Source: an uncultured Bacteroidota bacterium (GTDB lineage Bacteria > Bacteroidota > Bacteroidia > Bacteroidales > WCHB1-69). From it: 64,000 nt of DNA. The position numbers and the translations under genes were made by a program. Within the stretch, counting starts at the first letter, position 1. Each line of letters starts with the position of its first letter. The notes beneath the pieces were generated by a model. The model was not told where the DNA came from. It saw nothing but the letters and a program-made list of their open reading frames with translations, and ran no database searches. Below, piece after piece: positions 56,266 through 64,000 of the stretch. Where the stretch lies: positions 16,789-80,788 of the forward strand of contig CADCNH010000004.1 in NCBI GenBank assembly GCA_902802755.1. The letters are read 5' to 3'.

Positions 56266-58855
56266 GACCCACGACCGCCTGCTTGCTTCGTTTTTTGCCC
56301 GACAAATTCCAGTATTGCATTCGGACAATATACAAGTCTGGCGGGGTCAAATGTCCGTTCTCATCTGTTCCATCCCATAAATAACGGGCTTTTCCACCAC
56401 ATACTTCATTATGTGCCAGTTTTTTTATCAGCAGCCCGTTCCGGTGATAAATTGCTATAGTCACTCGGTTTTCCGCATCTTGAAATTGGCAGTATATTTC
56501 CGCAAAGTCTTCAAAGCCGTCGTTGTCGGGAGAAAAAATGGCGGGTTCTATACGCAATACATCCTCAGAAGATAACATTTCGGCAGCTTGGGAGTTGGGA
56601 AAACCAGGAGTGCCGAAACCTACATGGGCTGCTGCTGATTTCCAATTGTTGTCATCTTGTGTGTCTCCTTCATAATGAACTCTTTCCAAAGAAACGCCAT
56701 CAGTGGAAATGAGCATGGAATAGTGCATGTCCTCGTTGTATTGAAAACGGTCAATAGCTTGCAAAGCCAAATCTGTAAGGTGTACCACCCCTTCCGCATT
56801 GGGAAAGGCGGGCAAAGAGTCACACGACAAAAGATTTTGAGGGTATAACGGATGATATTGCTCTTCTGTGAGTCGCCGATTTTTACAAAGAGCGACCATT
56901 TGTTGGGGAAAGAGTTGATAACCTTGACTGACCGCTATGGCTGTTTTCTCTGGAAAATCCATGCCACCACTGCCTAATTTTATTTTCTTTAAATCGATGA
57001 TTTTGGAAGAGCGATTGTAAATTTCAATAAAATCAGCATCTTCATTATTTAGGGGATTAGTTAAAACCTCATTGATAATCAAATCTTTATACCATGGGTT
57101 TTGGTCCAAACCAAAGGAAAGGATTTGCCCATTGACTGCACACTGTCCGGCACAGTCGCAAATGTTTCCGCAAAGGGTTAATTGGTAAACTATTCCGGCC
57201 TGCAAGGCTTGGTCAAACCGGATGTCAAGGGCATTGTTGTAGGGATTGACAGGCTTAATGTCAGTAATGTTCAGATTATGGTCCAAGGCAAAAACAGGTA
57301 TGTCGGATGGCAAAAAAATGGGCTCGGAAAAATGTACCTGTAGCAAGTTGGTGTCTAAGACTGTGGCCGAAAGCATCACGGGTGCCTCATAATCGCTGTT
57401 TTCACGGGCAATGGAGTTGGCTCGTCCCGGAGTGCCGCCTCTCGTGTCGGTCGAGGAGTCCCAGTTTTCCCCATCTGCGCAAGGATTCTGGGTGTCCATC
57501 ATCTCCAAAGACCAGCCGCCTTCCCTTTTGATGCCGTTGCGATGCCAGCTGTTTTTGAATTTCACCACATGAATAACTTCGTCATAGTTATTATAAAGAA
57601 TGATTTCTTGTCCGCCATCGGTAATGCTCAAAGAGGAAAGAGGATAAATGTTTTGGCAGAAGGCGGAAAGTTGCTCAACATTCTCATTAGCGGTGATAAC
57701 AGCGAAACCATGGGCTTCCAAAGCCATCTCAGGCAGGGTTTTCAGCGTTTTGCCCAATTGTATTTTCCAGTTGTCAAGGAGTAATTTCCCTTCTGTCCGA
57801 TTGTACAATTCCAAATATTCCACGGGAGGTAAGCCTACGATGGGTGTGGGATCTGCCATGATTTCGTGGATTAAAATATCGTTCCTTTTGATTTTGTGGC
57901 AGTGGAATTGTACCAAAGTGTCTGTTATGCTGTTGCCAGCTAAATCACGGACATCGCTGACGAAAAGCTGGTAAGTTCTGTCTTCTTCAAATGCATTGGG
58001 AAAGAATAGCATTACTTTCTGATAATCAGGAAATAGGTATTCGCAGTCTATGGGATGTCCGTTGGTTTCCTGGATTTTGTAATGTTCCGGTTTGAGTCCC
58101 GAATCATCCACAATCTCGGAAAAACCTACCACCACCGTTCTGAAATCGTCTTGACCATAACAGGTTGTAATGCGGGGGCGAATGCTGTCTGTCTGTTGCG
58201 GACCGATGTAGATGTCGTCGAAATAGAATTTGTTGCTATTACCGATAGTGTATTTGCAATAAATGCCTGCCGCCTTTGCGGAGAATTGCTGGTTGAATGT
58301 CGCTGAAGCTTGTAAATGATACCAATTTAACGCTGTTTCATCCACATACAAACTCCATTCTCCTGCACTGGTACGGATTAGCTTTACTTTTAAGTCAAAA
58401 TTATTGGCGATGAAAGCTTCGGTTCCTCGTAAAATTGAGATGTTTTGCTGACCATCTGTATAGAATAACTCAATGGCGTCTTGTGCGAGATTTTCCCCGA
58501 ATTGAAGATAAAAACCGTGTAAGTTTGTGGATTTCAGGTCGGAGGTATCAGCCAAGACGTAAAAACGGGCGAAATTGTTGTTGGATGGCGAGAAAGCGAG
58601 CCGGATTTGGAAATTCCATTCCATATCCTGCTGCCAAACGGCTAAAGAATCAAGTTTTAGACTAATAGCGGAAACACCCGCCTGAGAGGCGTCCAGTTGT
58701 AGTTGTCCGCTGCTGTTGATGGCAAAATCGGCGGTGTCACCTTGCCAAGTAGGGTGAGCTCCCATGTTTCCATCGGTAAAATTCTCATGGATTTGCGAGA
58801 AGAGTAGGATTGGGTATAAAATATTAGTAATCAGTAATATAAATATTTTTTTCAT
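56258..58855 (-). CDS. Secreted lamin-tail-domain protein with FlgD/CHU-like C-terminus
   Basis: The protein has 865 residues with a signal peptide (~1-20). An N-terminal beta-sandwich (~22-220; lectin-like, FYFDDIYIGP at its end) is followed by a bacterial Ig-like region (~225-320). Two lamin-tail domains begin at DILIHEIMADPTP (~325) and DLIINEVLTNPLNNEDADFI (~585). The last ~95 residues (AIFSPDNDGFEDFAEI, then LWDGTDENGHLTPPDLYIV) resemble the FlgD-Ig/CHU C-terminal domain used in T9SS type B export. Probably a surface or released protein; ligand unknown. Its stop codon lies in a family B repeat. Confidence 0.78.
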   Translation of the reverse strand: MKKIFILLITNILYPILLFSQIHENFTDGNMGAHPTWQGDTADFAINSSGQLQLDASQAGVSAISLKLDSLAVWQQDMEWNFQIRLAFSPSNNNFARFYVLADTSDLKSTNLHGFYLQFGENLAQDAIELFYTDGQQNISILRGTEAFIANNFDLKVKLIRTSAGEWSLYVDETALNWYHLQASATFNQQFSAKAAGIYCKYTIGNSNKFYFDDIYIGPQQTDSIRPRITTCYGQDDFRTVVVGFSEIVDDSGLKPEHYKIQETNGHPIDCEYLFPDYQKVMLFFPNAFEEDRTYQLFVSDVRDLAGNSITDTLVQFHCHKIKRNDILIHEIMADPTPIVGLPPVEYLELYNRTEGKLLLDNWKIQLGKTLKTLPEMALEAHGFAVITANENVEQLSAFCQNIYPLSSLSITDGGQEIILYNNYDEVIHVVKFKNSWHRNGIKREGGWSLEMMDTQNPCADGENWDSSTDTRGGTPGRANSIARENSDYEAPVMLSATVLDTNLLQVHFSEPIFLPSDIPVFALDHNLNITDIKPVNPYNNALDIRFDQALQAGIVYQLTLCGNICDCAGQCAVNGQILSFGLDQNPWYKDLIINEVLTNPLNNEDADFIEIYNRSSKIIDLKKIKLGSGGMDFPEKTAIAVSQGYQLFPQQMVALCKNRRLTEEQYHPLYPQNLLSCDSLPAFPNAEGVVHLTDLALQAIDRFQYNEDMHYSMLISTDGVSLERVHYEGDTQDDNNWKSAAAHVGFGTPGFPNSQAAEMLSSEDVLRIEPAIFSPDNDGFEDFAEIYCQFQDAENRVTIAIYHRNGLLIKKLAHNEVCGGKARYLWDGTDENGHLTPPDLYIVRMQYWNLSGKKRSKQAVVGLR

Positions 58856-58897
58856 GCTTCTTCATTTAAATTTTCAATCCTTTGTTTATCAAGTCCA

Positions 58898-58905
58898 CAA
58901 AAGTA
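58898..58905 (-). promoter_or_regulatory. -7 box for the lamin-tail protein gene
   Basis: TACTTTTG on the minus strand, 43 bases upstream of the start; 1 base separates it from the opposing asd box. Confidence 0.55.
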
Positions 58906-58906
58906 G

Positions 58907-58914
58907 TATTTTTG
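58907..58914 (+). promoter_or_regulatory. -7 box for asd
   Basis: TATTTTTG, 51 bases upstream of the ATG at 58965. Confidence 0.6.
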
Positions 58915-58964
58915 CATTAGAAAAAACCACACTGTTAATAACTTTTTATAAAATTGTAATAAAA

Positions 58965-59957
58965 ATGAAAATAGCATTAATTGGAGCCACGGGATTAGTC
59001 GGCAGTGTCATGTTAAAAGTATTGGAAGAGAGAGGTTTTGGTGCTTGCGAGTTAATACCGGCGGCTTCATCCAAGTCTGTGGGTAAGGTGGTGAATTTCG
59101 CTGGTCGCGAGGTCAAGGTGGTCAGTGTAGAGGATGCGATTGCCCAGCGGCCTGCCATAGCTGTTTTTTCTGCCGGCAGCGGAGCTTCCTTGCAATATGC
59201 CCCGAAATTTGCCGAGCAAGGCACATACGTTATCGACAATTCGTCGGCCTGGCGTTACGAGAAGCACATCCCATTGGTGGTTCCGGAAATCAATGGCGAT
59301 GTCATTACTGAAAACGACCATATCATTGCGAATCCCAACTGCTCTACCATTCAGATGGTGATGGCTTTGGCTCCATTGCACAAACAATACAAAATCAAGC
59401 GTTTGGTGATTTCTACCTATCAGTCGGTGAGTGGTACCGGGGTAAAGGCACTCAACCAATTGTTCTCCGAGCGAGAAGGGAAAGAATGTGAAATGGCCTA
59501 TCCGTATCGCATCGACTTGAATCTGCTGCCTCATGGTGGTACTTTTGAAGAGAACGGATATACCACAGAGGAGATGAAATTGGTGAAGGAAACCCGCAAA
59601 ATCCTTCGTGATGACGATATTCGGGTTACTGCCACCGTGGTGCGTGTGCCGGTTACAGGCGGCCATTCCGAGGCGGTGAATGTTGAGTTTGAACAGGATT
59701 ATGAACTTCAGGATGTGGTTCGTTTGCTTACAGCCATGCCGGGAGTCGTGGTGGTTGACAATCCTGCGAACAACGAATATCCCATGCCTTATTTTGCCAA
59801 GGACAAAGATGAGGTTTTTGTGGGACGTATCCGTCGTGATGAATCCCAGGATAAAACTTTGAATTTATGGGTTGTGGCTGACAATCTCCGCAAGGGTGCT
59901 GCCACCAATGCAATACAGATTGCCCAGTTGCTTTGCAAAAAAGGCTGGGTGAAATAG
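58965..59957 (+). CDS. asd: Aspartate-semialdehyde dehydrogenase
   Basis: The protein has 330 residues. It reduces aspartyl phosphate to aspartate semialdehyde with NADPH, feeding lysine/diaminopimelate, threonine and methionine synthesis. NADP loop GATGLVGSVML at the N-terminus, catalytic Cys126 in NPNCSTIQM and His234 in TGGHSEAVN are all present. An upstream ATG (58764) overlaps the divergent gene and lies before the promoter, so 58965 is chosen. The 3' end meets the convergent response-regulator gene. Confidence 0.96.
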   Translation: MKIALIGATGLVGSVMLKVLEERGFGACELIPAASSKSVGKVVNFAGREVKVVSVEDAIAQRPAIAVFSAGSGASLQYAPKFAEQGTYVIDNSSAWRYEKHIPLVVPEINGDVITENDHIIANPNCSTIQMVMALAPLHKQYKIKRLVISTYQSVSGTGVKALNQLFSEREGKECEMAYPYRIDLNLLPHGGTFEENGYTTEEMKLVKETRKILRDDDIRVTATVVRVPVTGGHSEAVNVEFEQDYELQDVVRLLTAMPGVVVVDNPANNEYPMPYFAKDKDEVFVGRIRRDESQDKTLNLWVVADNLRKGAATNAIQIAQLLCKKGWVK

Positions 59958-59966
59958 TATAGCGAG

Positions 59967-60653
59967 TTACATCACTAATTTGAAGCCTACACCGTGCACA
60001 TTGATAATCTGCACCTGTGGTTCCGACACGAAGTATTTACGGAGTTTGGTGATATATACATCCATGCTACGGGCGTTGTAGTAGCTGTCATCACCCCAGA
60101 TTTTCTTTAGGGCGAAGCCTCTTTCCAGCACTTCGTTCTTCTTGTTGATCAGCATCATGAGCAACTCGGTCTCACGGGTGGTGAGTTTCTTCTCTTCGCC
60201 ATTGATATTCAGGGTTTGGCGCATTTTGTCGAAGGTGATGCTTCCCAAATTGATGATGGTGGGTTCCTCTTTGTCTTCAGCTTCTACTGTGCGGCGCAGC
60301 AAGGCCTGGATACGGGCCAGCAGCACTTCCATGGTGAAGGGTTTGGTCACATAATCGTCGCCGATGGACAAACCTTCAATAATATCTTCCTGCTGATTTT
60401 TGGCGGTCAGGAAGATGATGGGGATTTTCTTGTCCAATTTTCTGATTTCTTTGGCCAGGGTGAAGCCGTCTTTGAGCGGCATCATCACGTCCACAACGCA
60501 GATGTTATAGTCTTCGGAGCAAAACATGTCGTAAGCCATTTCACCATTGCTGGCGTGTCCTACAACATAACCTTTCACCTCAAGATAAGTAGATAAAACT
60601 TTTCCCAGGTTGACATCATCTTCGGCTAATAAAATTCTGATAGGTTTATCCAT
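59967..60653 (-). CDS. rprY: OmpR-family response regulator, RprY-like
   Basis: The protein has 228 residues. The receiver domain (~5-120) has the acidic pocket Glu11-Asp12-Asp13, phosphoacceptor Asp55 (VVDVMMPLKDG) and FLTAK and TKPF motifs. The C-terminal winged helix (~135-228; TTRETELLMMLI, then DVYITKLRKYF) binds DNA. The strong resemblance of the receiver to Bacteroides RprY, and the kinase gene 6 bases upstream, support the RprXY assignment, but the target genes are not known from this sequence. Confidence 0.88.
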   Translation of the reverse strand: MDKPIRILLAEDDVNLGKVLSTYLEVKGYVVGHASNGEMAYDMFCSEDYNICVVDVMMPLKDGFTLAKEIRKLDKKIPIIFLTAKNQQEDIIEGLSIGDDYVTKPFTMEVLLARIQALLRRTVEAEDKEEPTIINLGSITFDKMRQTLNINGEEKKLTTRETELLMMLINKKNEVLERGFALKKIWGDDSYYNARSMDVYITKLRKYFVSEPQVQIINVHGVGFKLVM

Positions 60654-60659
60654 AGTTTT

Positions 60660-62189
60660 TTACATTTTAATCGGCAAAGATACAATAAAAGTGCTTCCCT
60701 TTCCCAACTCACTCTTCACATTTATATTTCCATGGTGCAAAGATACAATTTTTTTGACATATCCTAATCCTAAACCGAAACCTTTTGTGTCGTGGCGGTT
60801 GCCGTGCGGTACCCGGTAGAATTCGTTGAAGATTTTCTTGATATCTTTCTTGGCGATTCCGATACCCTTGTCTTCCACTTCAATGACCAGATTTTTGCCT
60901 TCGTTGTGGGTGCGAATCTCAATGAAAGGTTTGTCTTGGGAATATTTGATGGCGTTCTCCAGCAAATTCATGATGATATTTTCAATATGAACAGGATCGG
61001 CAAAGATAAAATGTTCCTCGGCATTCAGTTGGGAGGAAATCTTACCACCTTTGCTGATGACTTGTAAGGAAAGGTTATGCAGGATTTTTTCAATGAGGGC
61101 ACGTACATTCACCAATTCCACGTTCATACGCAGCTGGCCTTTGTTCAATTGAGCAGTCAATAGGATGTTTTCCACCATTTTTTGCAGTCGTGAATTTTCA
61201 TCCTTGATAATGGAAACGTAAGCCATTTTAGCGTCCATGTCGTTCAGACTTTTGTCTTCAATCACTTCGCAGGCCAAGGAGATGGTGGAAATGGGAGTTT
61301 TGAACTCGTGCGTCATGTTGTTGATGAAATCATTTTTGACATCCGCTGTTTTTTTCTGGCGGTAGAGGGCGGTCATGGTGGCCCCGCAAATCAACACAAT
61401 CAGAATGATGAAGCAAACAATCAAAATGACGATGGTGCTCATTCTTTGGAAGAAAATATTTCTTTCAGAAGGGAAAAACAGAATCAGATAATGTGGTGCG
61501 ATGAATTTTTCGTTATTTTTCAGCTTGAAAAGATATTCGCTTTTCAAGATCTGCTCATTGTTTATGAAGGTGGGTTCCACTACAAATTGTGAGGTGTAGG
61601 CGTTGTACAAGGCATAATCGAAAGTACTGTTGATGTTTTCTTCCGCCAAAGCCTCTTTGATGATTCTGTAAAGAAAATCGTGATTCAGCAACATTCTGCT
61701 GCTGCTGTCCATTTCCACCAATTGCAAATTTTTTTTGTTGATGATATTTTGCGTGTTTCCTGAAACATTGCCGCTCCATATATCGTCAAATTGCTGGATA
61801 GAGACGAGGTAGGTCGTGTCGAAATAAATCGTATCGACAAGGGCATAGATGGTGTTATCCTTGTCGAAGTCAAAGGTGGTTTTGATTATACCGACAGGTT
61901 TTTGGGAGAGCGAGTCAAGTAAAAACTTGTTGGTGAATTTCTTATAAATAGTAGAAACGGGGATAGAATCTGGGTTTACCTGGCGGATGGCAGACAGTGC
62001 AATGGTGTCGTTTTTCAGGGTGGCATCTATTTTATTCACCACATTTTCGCCTGCAATCAGCACTTCGTTGACAAAAATGTTGCGTTGCACTTTTTCTGCT
62101 TCTTTATATAGCTGGAAGATTGTCATCACCAGTAAGATGGCGATGCCCGCAATCAGAATCAGCAAAGGTATGAGCAGACGTTTTCTCAT
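60660..62189 (-). CDS. rprX: Sensor histidine kinase, RprX-like
   Basis: The protein has 509 residues. Two membrane helices (~7-28 and ~252-276) enclose a ~220-residue periplasmic sensor. The kinase part has the H-box His294 (MTHEFKTPISTI), N-box NLLENAIKYS, G1 DKGIGI and G2 GFGLGLGYV, so it is intact. No HAMP domain is evident. It pairs with the downstream OmpR-type regulator (6-base gap). The -7 box lies 21 bases before the start. Confidence 0.9.
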   Translation of the reverse strand: MRKRLLIPLLILIAGIAILLVMTIFQLYKEAEKVQRNIFVNEVLIAGENVVNKIDATLKNDTIALSAIRQVNPDSIPVSTIYKKFTNKFLLDSLSQKPVGIIKTTFDFDKDNTIYALVDTIYFDTTYLVSIQQFDDIWSGNVSGNTQNIINKKNLQLVEMDSSSRMLLNHDFLYRIIKEALAEENINSTFDYALYNAYTSQFVVEPTFINNEQILKSEYLFKLKNNEKFIAPHYLILFFPSERNIFFQRMSTIVILIVCFIILIVLICGATMTALYRQKKTADVKNDFINNMTHEFKTPISTISLACEVIEDKSLNDMDAKMAYVSIIKDENSRLQKMVENILLTAQLNKGQLRMNVELVNVRALIEKILHNLSLQVISKGGKISSQLNAEEHFIFADPVHIENIIMNLLENAIKYSQDKPFIEIRTHNEGKNLVIEVEDKGIGIAKKDIKKIFNEFYRVPHGNRHDTKGFGLGLGYVKKIVSLHHGNINVKSELGKGSTFIVSLPIKM

Positions 62190-62209
62190 TTTTCAATTTT
62201 TTGAAAATG

Positions 62210-62217
62210 CAAAAGTA
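62210..62217 (-). promoter_or_regulatory. -7 box for the rprX-rprY operon
   Basis: TACTTTTG on the minus strand, 21 bases upstream of the start. Confidence 0.6.
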
Positions 62218-62220
62218 CGA

Positions 62221-62250
62221 AAATAAATTAGTTAATGAGCAAATTGTTAT
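62221..62250. repeat. AT-rich intergenic repeat, family A copy 5
   Basis: AAATTAGTTAATGAGCAAATT directly next to a family B repeat, the same order as at 17897-18079. Confidence 0.5.
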
Positions 62251-62434
62251 TCGTTTATACGTCAAGGCGTGAAGACATGCATTTCGTGCATTCGTCAAGG
62301 CGGGATTTGCCCTCACACCTTCAGGCCGCCACGTTTATACGTCAAGACGTTAAGTCATTCGCCGCGCTCATTCGTTAAGACGATGAGAATTTCCGTCTCC
62401 CCGTCTCCTCGTCTCCCCGTCTTCACGTCTCAAC
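62251..62434. repeat. Intergenic repeat family B, copy 4 (longest)
   Basis: Contains CGTCAAGGCGTGAAGACATGC, GCATTTCGTGCATTCGTCAAG, GTCATTCGCCGCGCTCATTC and a run of CGTCTCCCCGTCTCCTCG. It fills the divergent region between the kinase and xerD. Confidence 0.65.
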
Positions 62435-62489
62435 AACAGCATGTGAACAAATTCTCTCATTAACCTGTGAAAACCGCATAATAAAGTTG

Positions 62490-62497
62490 TAATTTTG
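62490..62497 (+). promoter_or_regulatory. -7 box for xerD
   Basis: TAATTTTG, 24 bases before the GTG chosen as the xerD start. Confidence 0.6.
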
Positions 62498-62521
62498 CGT
62501 TATGTGAATAAATATAATATT

Positions 62522-63391
62522 GTGAATACTGAGGCTGTAACCACATATTTGGATTATCTTCGCTACGAAAAACGTATGTCTCCCAACACGTTGATAGCCT
62601 ATCAAACGGATTTGGAGCAGTTTGGGCATTATGTGGATCAGCGCTTTCAGTTGAAAGACCTTGTCAAGGCTGATGCCGAAGTGGTGCGTACGTGGATTTT
62701 GACCTTGATGGAGGAGGGGGTTACAACCCGTAGCATCAACCGGAAAATCAGTTGTCTGAAGTCTTTTTATAATTACCAGCAGAAAATGGGTTTGGTGGAG
62801 GACAATATCATGCGCCAGGTGGTTTCTCCCAAAATGTCCAAGCGTCTGCCGCATTTTGTGGAGGAGCACGACATGGAGAGGCTTTTTACCGCCGACATGT
62901 TTGGGGCTGATTTAGAGGGCATCCGCGACAGGGCCATCATGGAACTGTTTTATTCCACGGGTATGCGTTTGTCGGAACTGCTGAATATTAAACTGGTGGA
63001 TATTGACTTTTACGAGAGAACGGTCAAGGTATTGGGTAAACGCAACAAGGAACGAGTCATTCCAATGAATCATCTTGCTATAGAAGCACTTGAAAAATAT
63101 TTTGCGGCTTATCGAGAAAAGTTTGGCGAAATGAATAAAAATAGTTGTATCTTTGTTACGTCAAAAAACAGAAAATTGTATCCGAAGGCTATATATAATA
63201 TTGTAAGGAAATATTTGGATTGCGTCACGACGATTGACAAACGCAGTCCGCATGTGTTGCGTCATACTTTTGCCACCCATTTGCTGAACCATGGAGCTGA
63301 CATTAATGCTATCAAGGAGATATTGGGGCACAGCAGTCTGGCAGCCACTCAGGTATATACCCATAATTCGATTGAAAAATTAAAAACCATT
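62522..63391 (+). CDS. xerD: Tyrosine recombinase XerD, lacking its normal C-terminal end
   Basis: The GTG at 62522 is the likely start (another in-frame GTG at 62504 lies too close to the -7 box). The ~290 residues contain the SAM-like N-terminal domain (SPNTLIAYQTDLEQF) and the catalytic domain: Arg149 in GMRLSEL, a Lys in the beta-hairpin (VLGKRNKERV), the HVLRHTFATHLL box, the second His in LGHSSLAATQVY and the nucleophile Tyr. XerD resolves chromosome dimers at dif with XerC at the septum. The frame should stop a few codons after THNSIEKLKTI; instead it runs on into phage sequence. Confidence 0.9.
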
Positions 63392-64000
63392 ATCAACAGA
63401 ATAGTTGCTCCTATAGGAAGACATGTTGACGAATCTTCTCCTATCGTTGATGCAAGATTAAAAGATGTAGGGCATTTAGCGTTGGCGGATGGAGTGGCAT
63501 ATGGGTTTTATGATTTTAATAGGATGGTGGTGTTTGATGCATTAGAGTTCGCACCGCTTAATGATGAAGATGATGGCTCTATGAAAGCCGGTATAAGGTT
63601 CTGGCAGATAGATACAAAAAAGCCTATGCACGCAGTTCTGTATGAGATAGATGGGTACACAGAATATGTAAGTGTAAACGGAAAAAGTGAGCTATTGTAT
63701 GATAAGAAGCCTTACAAGACAACCAGAATAGGCGATAGTTTAGATATGCAATCTGGGACAGTGCTATATAAGGGCGAGAATTATCCGACATTCCCTATAG
63801 TGCCGTTATGGGCTAACCAAGCGCACCAGAGCGAGCTTGTAGGTATTAGGGAGCAGATAGATTGTTATGACCTTATCAAGAGCGGATATGCCAACAATGT
63901 TGATGAGGCAAGCTATATATATTGGGCTCTGAAAAATGCTGGAGGCATGGACGATGATATGTCGCTTGTCAAGTTCATCGAAAGGATGAAGACGGTACAC
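63392..64000 (+). CDS. SPP1-type phage portal protein fragment, in frame with xerD and running off the window
   Basis: About 203 residues continue the xerD frame without a stop. They match the central part of SPP1 gp6-type portal proteins: DARLKDVGHLALADGVAYGF, GIRFWQIDTKKPM, GYTEYV, YPTFPIVPLWAN, HQSELVGIREQIDCYDLI and GGMDDDMSLVKFIERMK. The portal is the dodecameric channel through which phage DNA is packaged. No start codon or N-terminal part of the portal is present. Codon use shifts to more ATA, AGA and AGG, unlike the rest of the window. An artificial or recombination junction near 63392 is likely. Confidence 0.8.
   Translation, partial: MNRIVAPIGRHVDESSPIVDARLKDVGHLALADGVAYGFYDFNRMVVFDALEFAPLNDEDDGSMKAGIRFWQIDTKKPMHAVLYEIDGYTEYVSVNGKSELLYDKKPYKTTRIGDSLDMQSGTVLYKGENYPTFPIVPLWANQAHQSELVGIREQIDCYDLIKSGYANNVDEASYIYWALKNAGGMDDDMSLVKFIERMKTVH

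Noticed and set aside
62522..64000. A genuine XerD-portal fusion protein as the default annotation
   Set aside because: The portal part lacks its own start and N-terminal region and its codon use changes abruptly; a chimera or accidental joining is more likely, so the two parts are listed separately.

Overview
The window is chromosomal DNA of a Bacteroidota bacterium, most probably Bacteroidales. Four things show this: nearly every transcription unit is preceded by a TAnnTTTG -7 box; secreted proteins carry type IX secretion (T9SS) C-terminal domains; there are TonB-dependent-receptor and FISUMP (Fibrobacter succinogenes major paralogous domain) proteins; and the housekeeping genes are of Bacteroidota type. 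The genus cannot be fixed from this sequence. An isolated 3,5-diaminohexanoate dehydrogenase gene suggests lysine fermentation, and a membrane pyrophosphatase suggests an anaerobic, energy-limited life.

Layout. 1-2.6 kb: end of a TonB-dependent receptor and a membrane-anchored AraC regulator. 2.9-14.0 kb: a 3714-residue secreted protein with collagen-like repeats, 21 Cys/Trp repeats and seven FISUMP domains. 14.1-16.0 kb: lipoprotein plus outer-membrane protein, then tRNA-Leu(CAA). 16.1-25.4 kb: lysS, an NupG-like MFS transporter, a bifunctional nuclease, a T9SS-exported subtilase, a MATE pump, a YhcG-type PD-(D/E)XK nuclease and a small membrane protein. 25.5-31.8 kb: waaA, an outer-membrane protein and hppA in one operon, then ahcY and rpsU. 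32.1-36.3 kb: a DUF4340 protein, ribD, a YigZ-family gene and guaB. 36.4-37.6 kb: two small lipoproteins and a SPOR protein. 37.7-47.8 kb: a second giant protein (3175 residues, seven FISUMP domains) preceded in the same operon by a small T9SS-CTD protein. 48.0-50.6 kb: a cysteine-heptad lipoprotein, kdd and a LytTR regulator with a degenerate receiver. 50.9-56.0 kb: ftsQ-ftsA-ftsZ and pyrB-pyrI. 56.3-62.2 kb: a lamin-tail-domain secreted protein, asd and an RprXY-like two-component system. 62.5-64.0 kb: xerD, whose reading frame runs without a stop into the middle of an SPP1-type phage portal protein.

The two giant proteins are paralogous at their N-termini and share modules (collagen-like runs, NDAGY motifs, Gln-rich helices, FISUMP domains). 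They look like the main cell-surface investment here. Neither ends in a recognisable T9SS CTD.

Intergenic DNA is rich in short repeats. One AT-rich family (AAATTAGTTAATTAG-like) has five sites, one GC-richer family (GACGTTAAG / CATTCG units) has four, and there are scattered REP-like palindromes. Some copies supply the stop codons of flanking genes. The most striking anomaly is the xerD-portal junction near 63392. The most interesting biology is the giant FISUMP/collagen proteins with patterned cysteine swaps and the cysteine-heptad lipoprotein.
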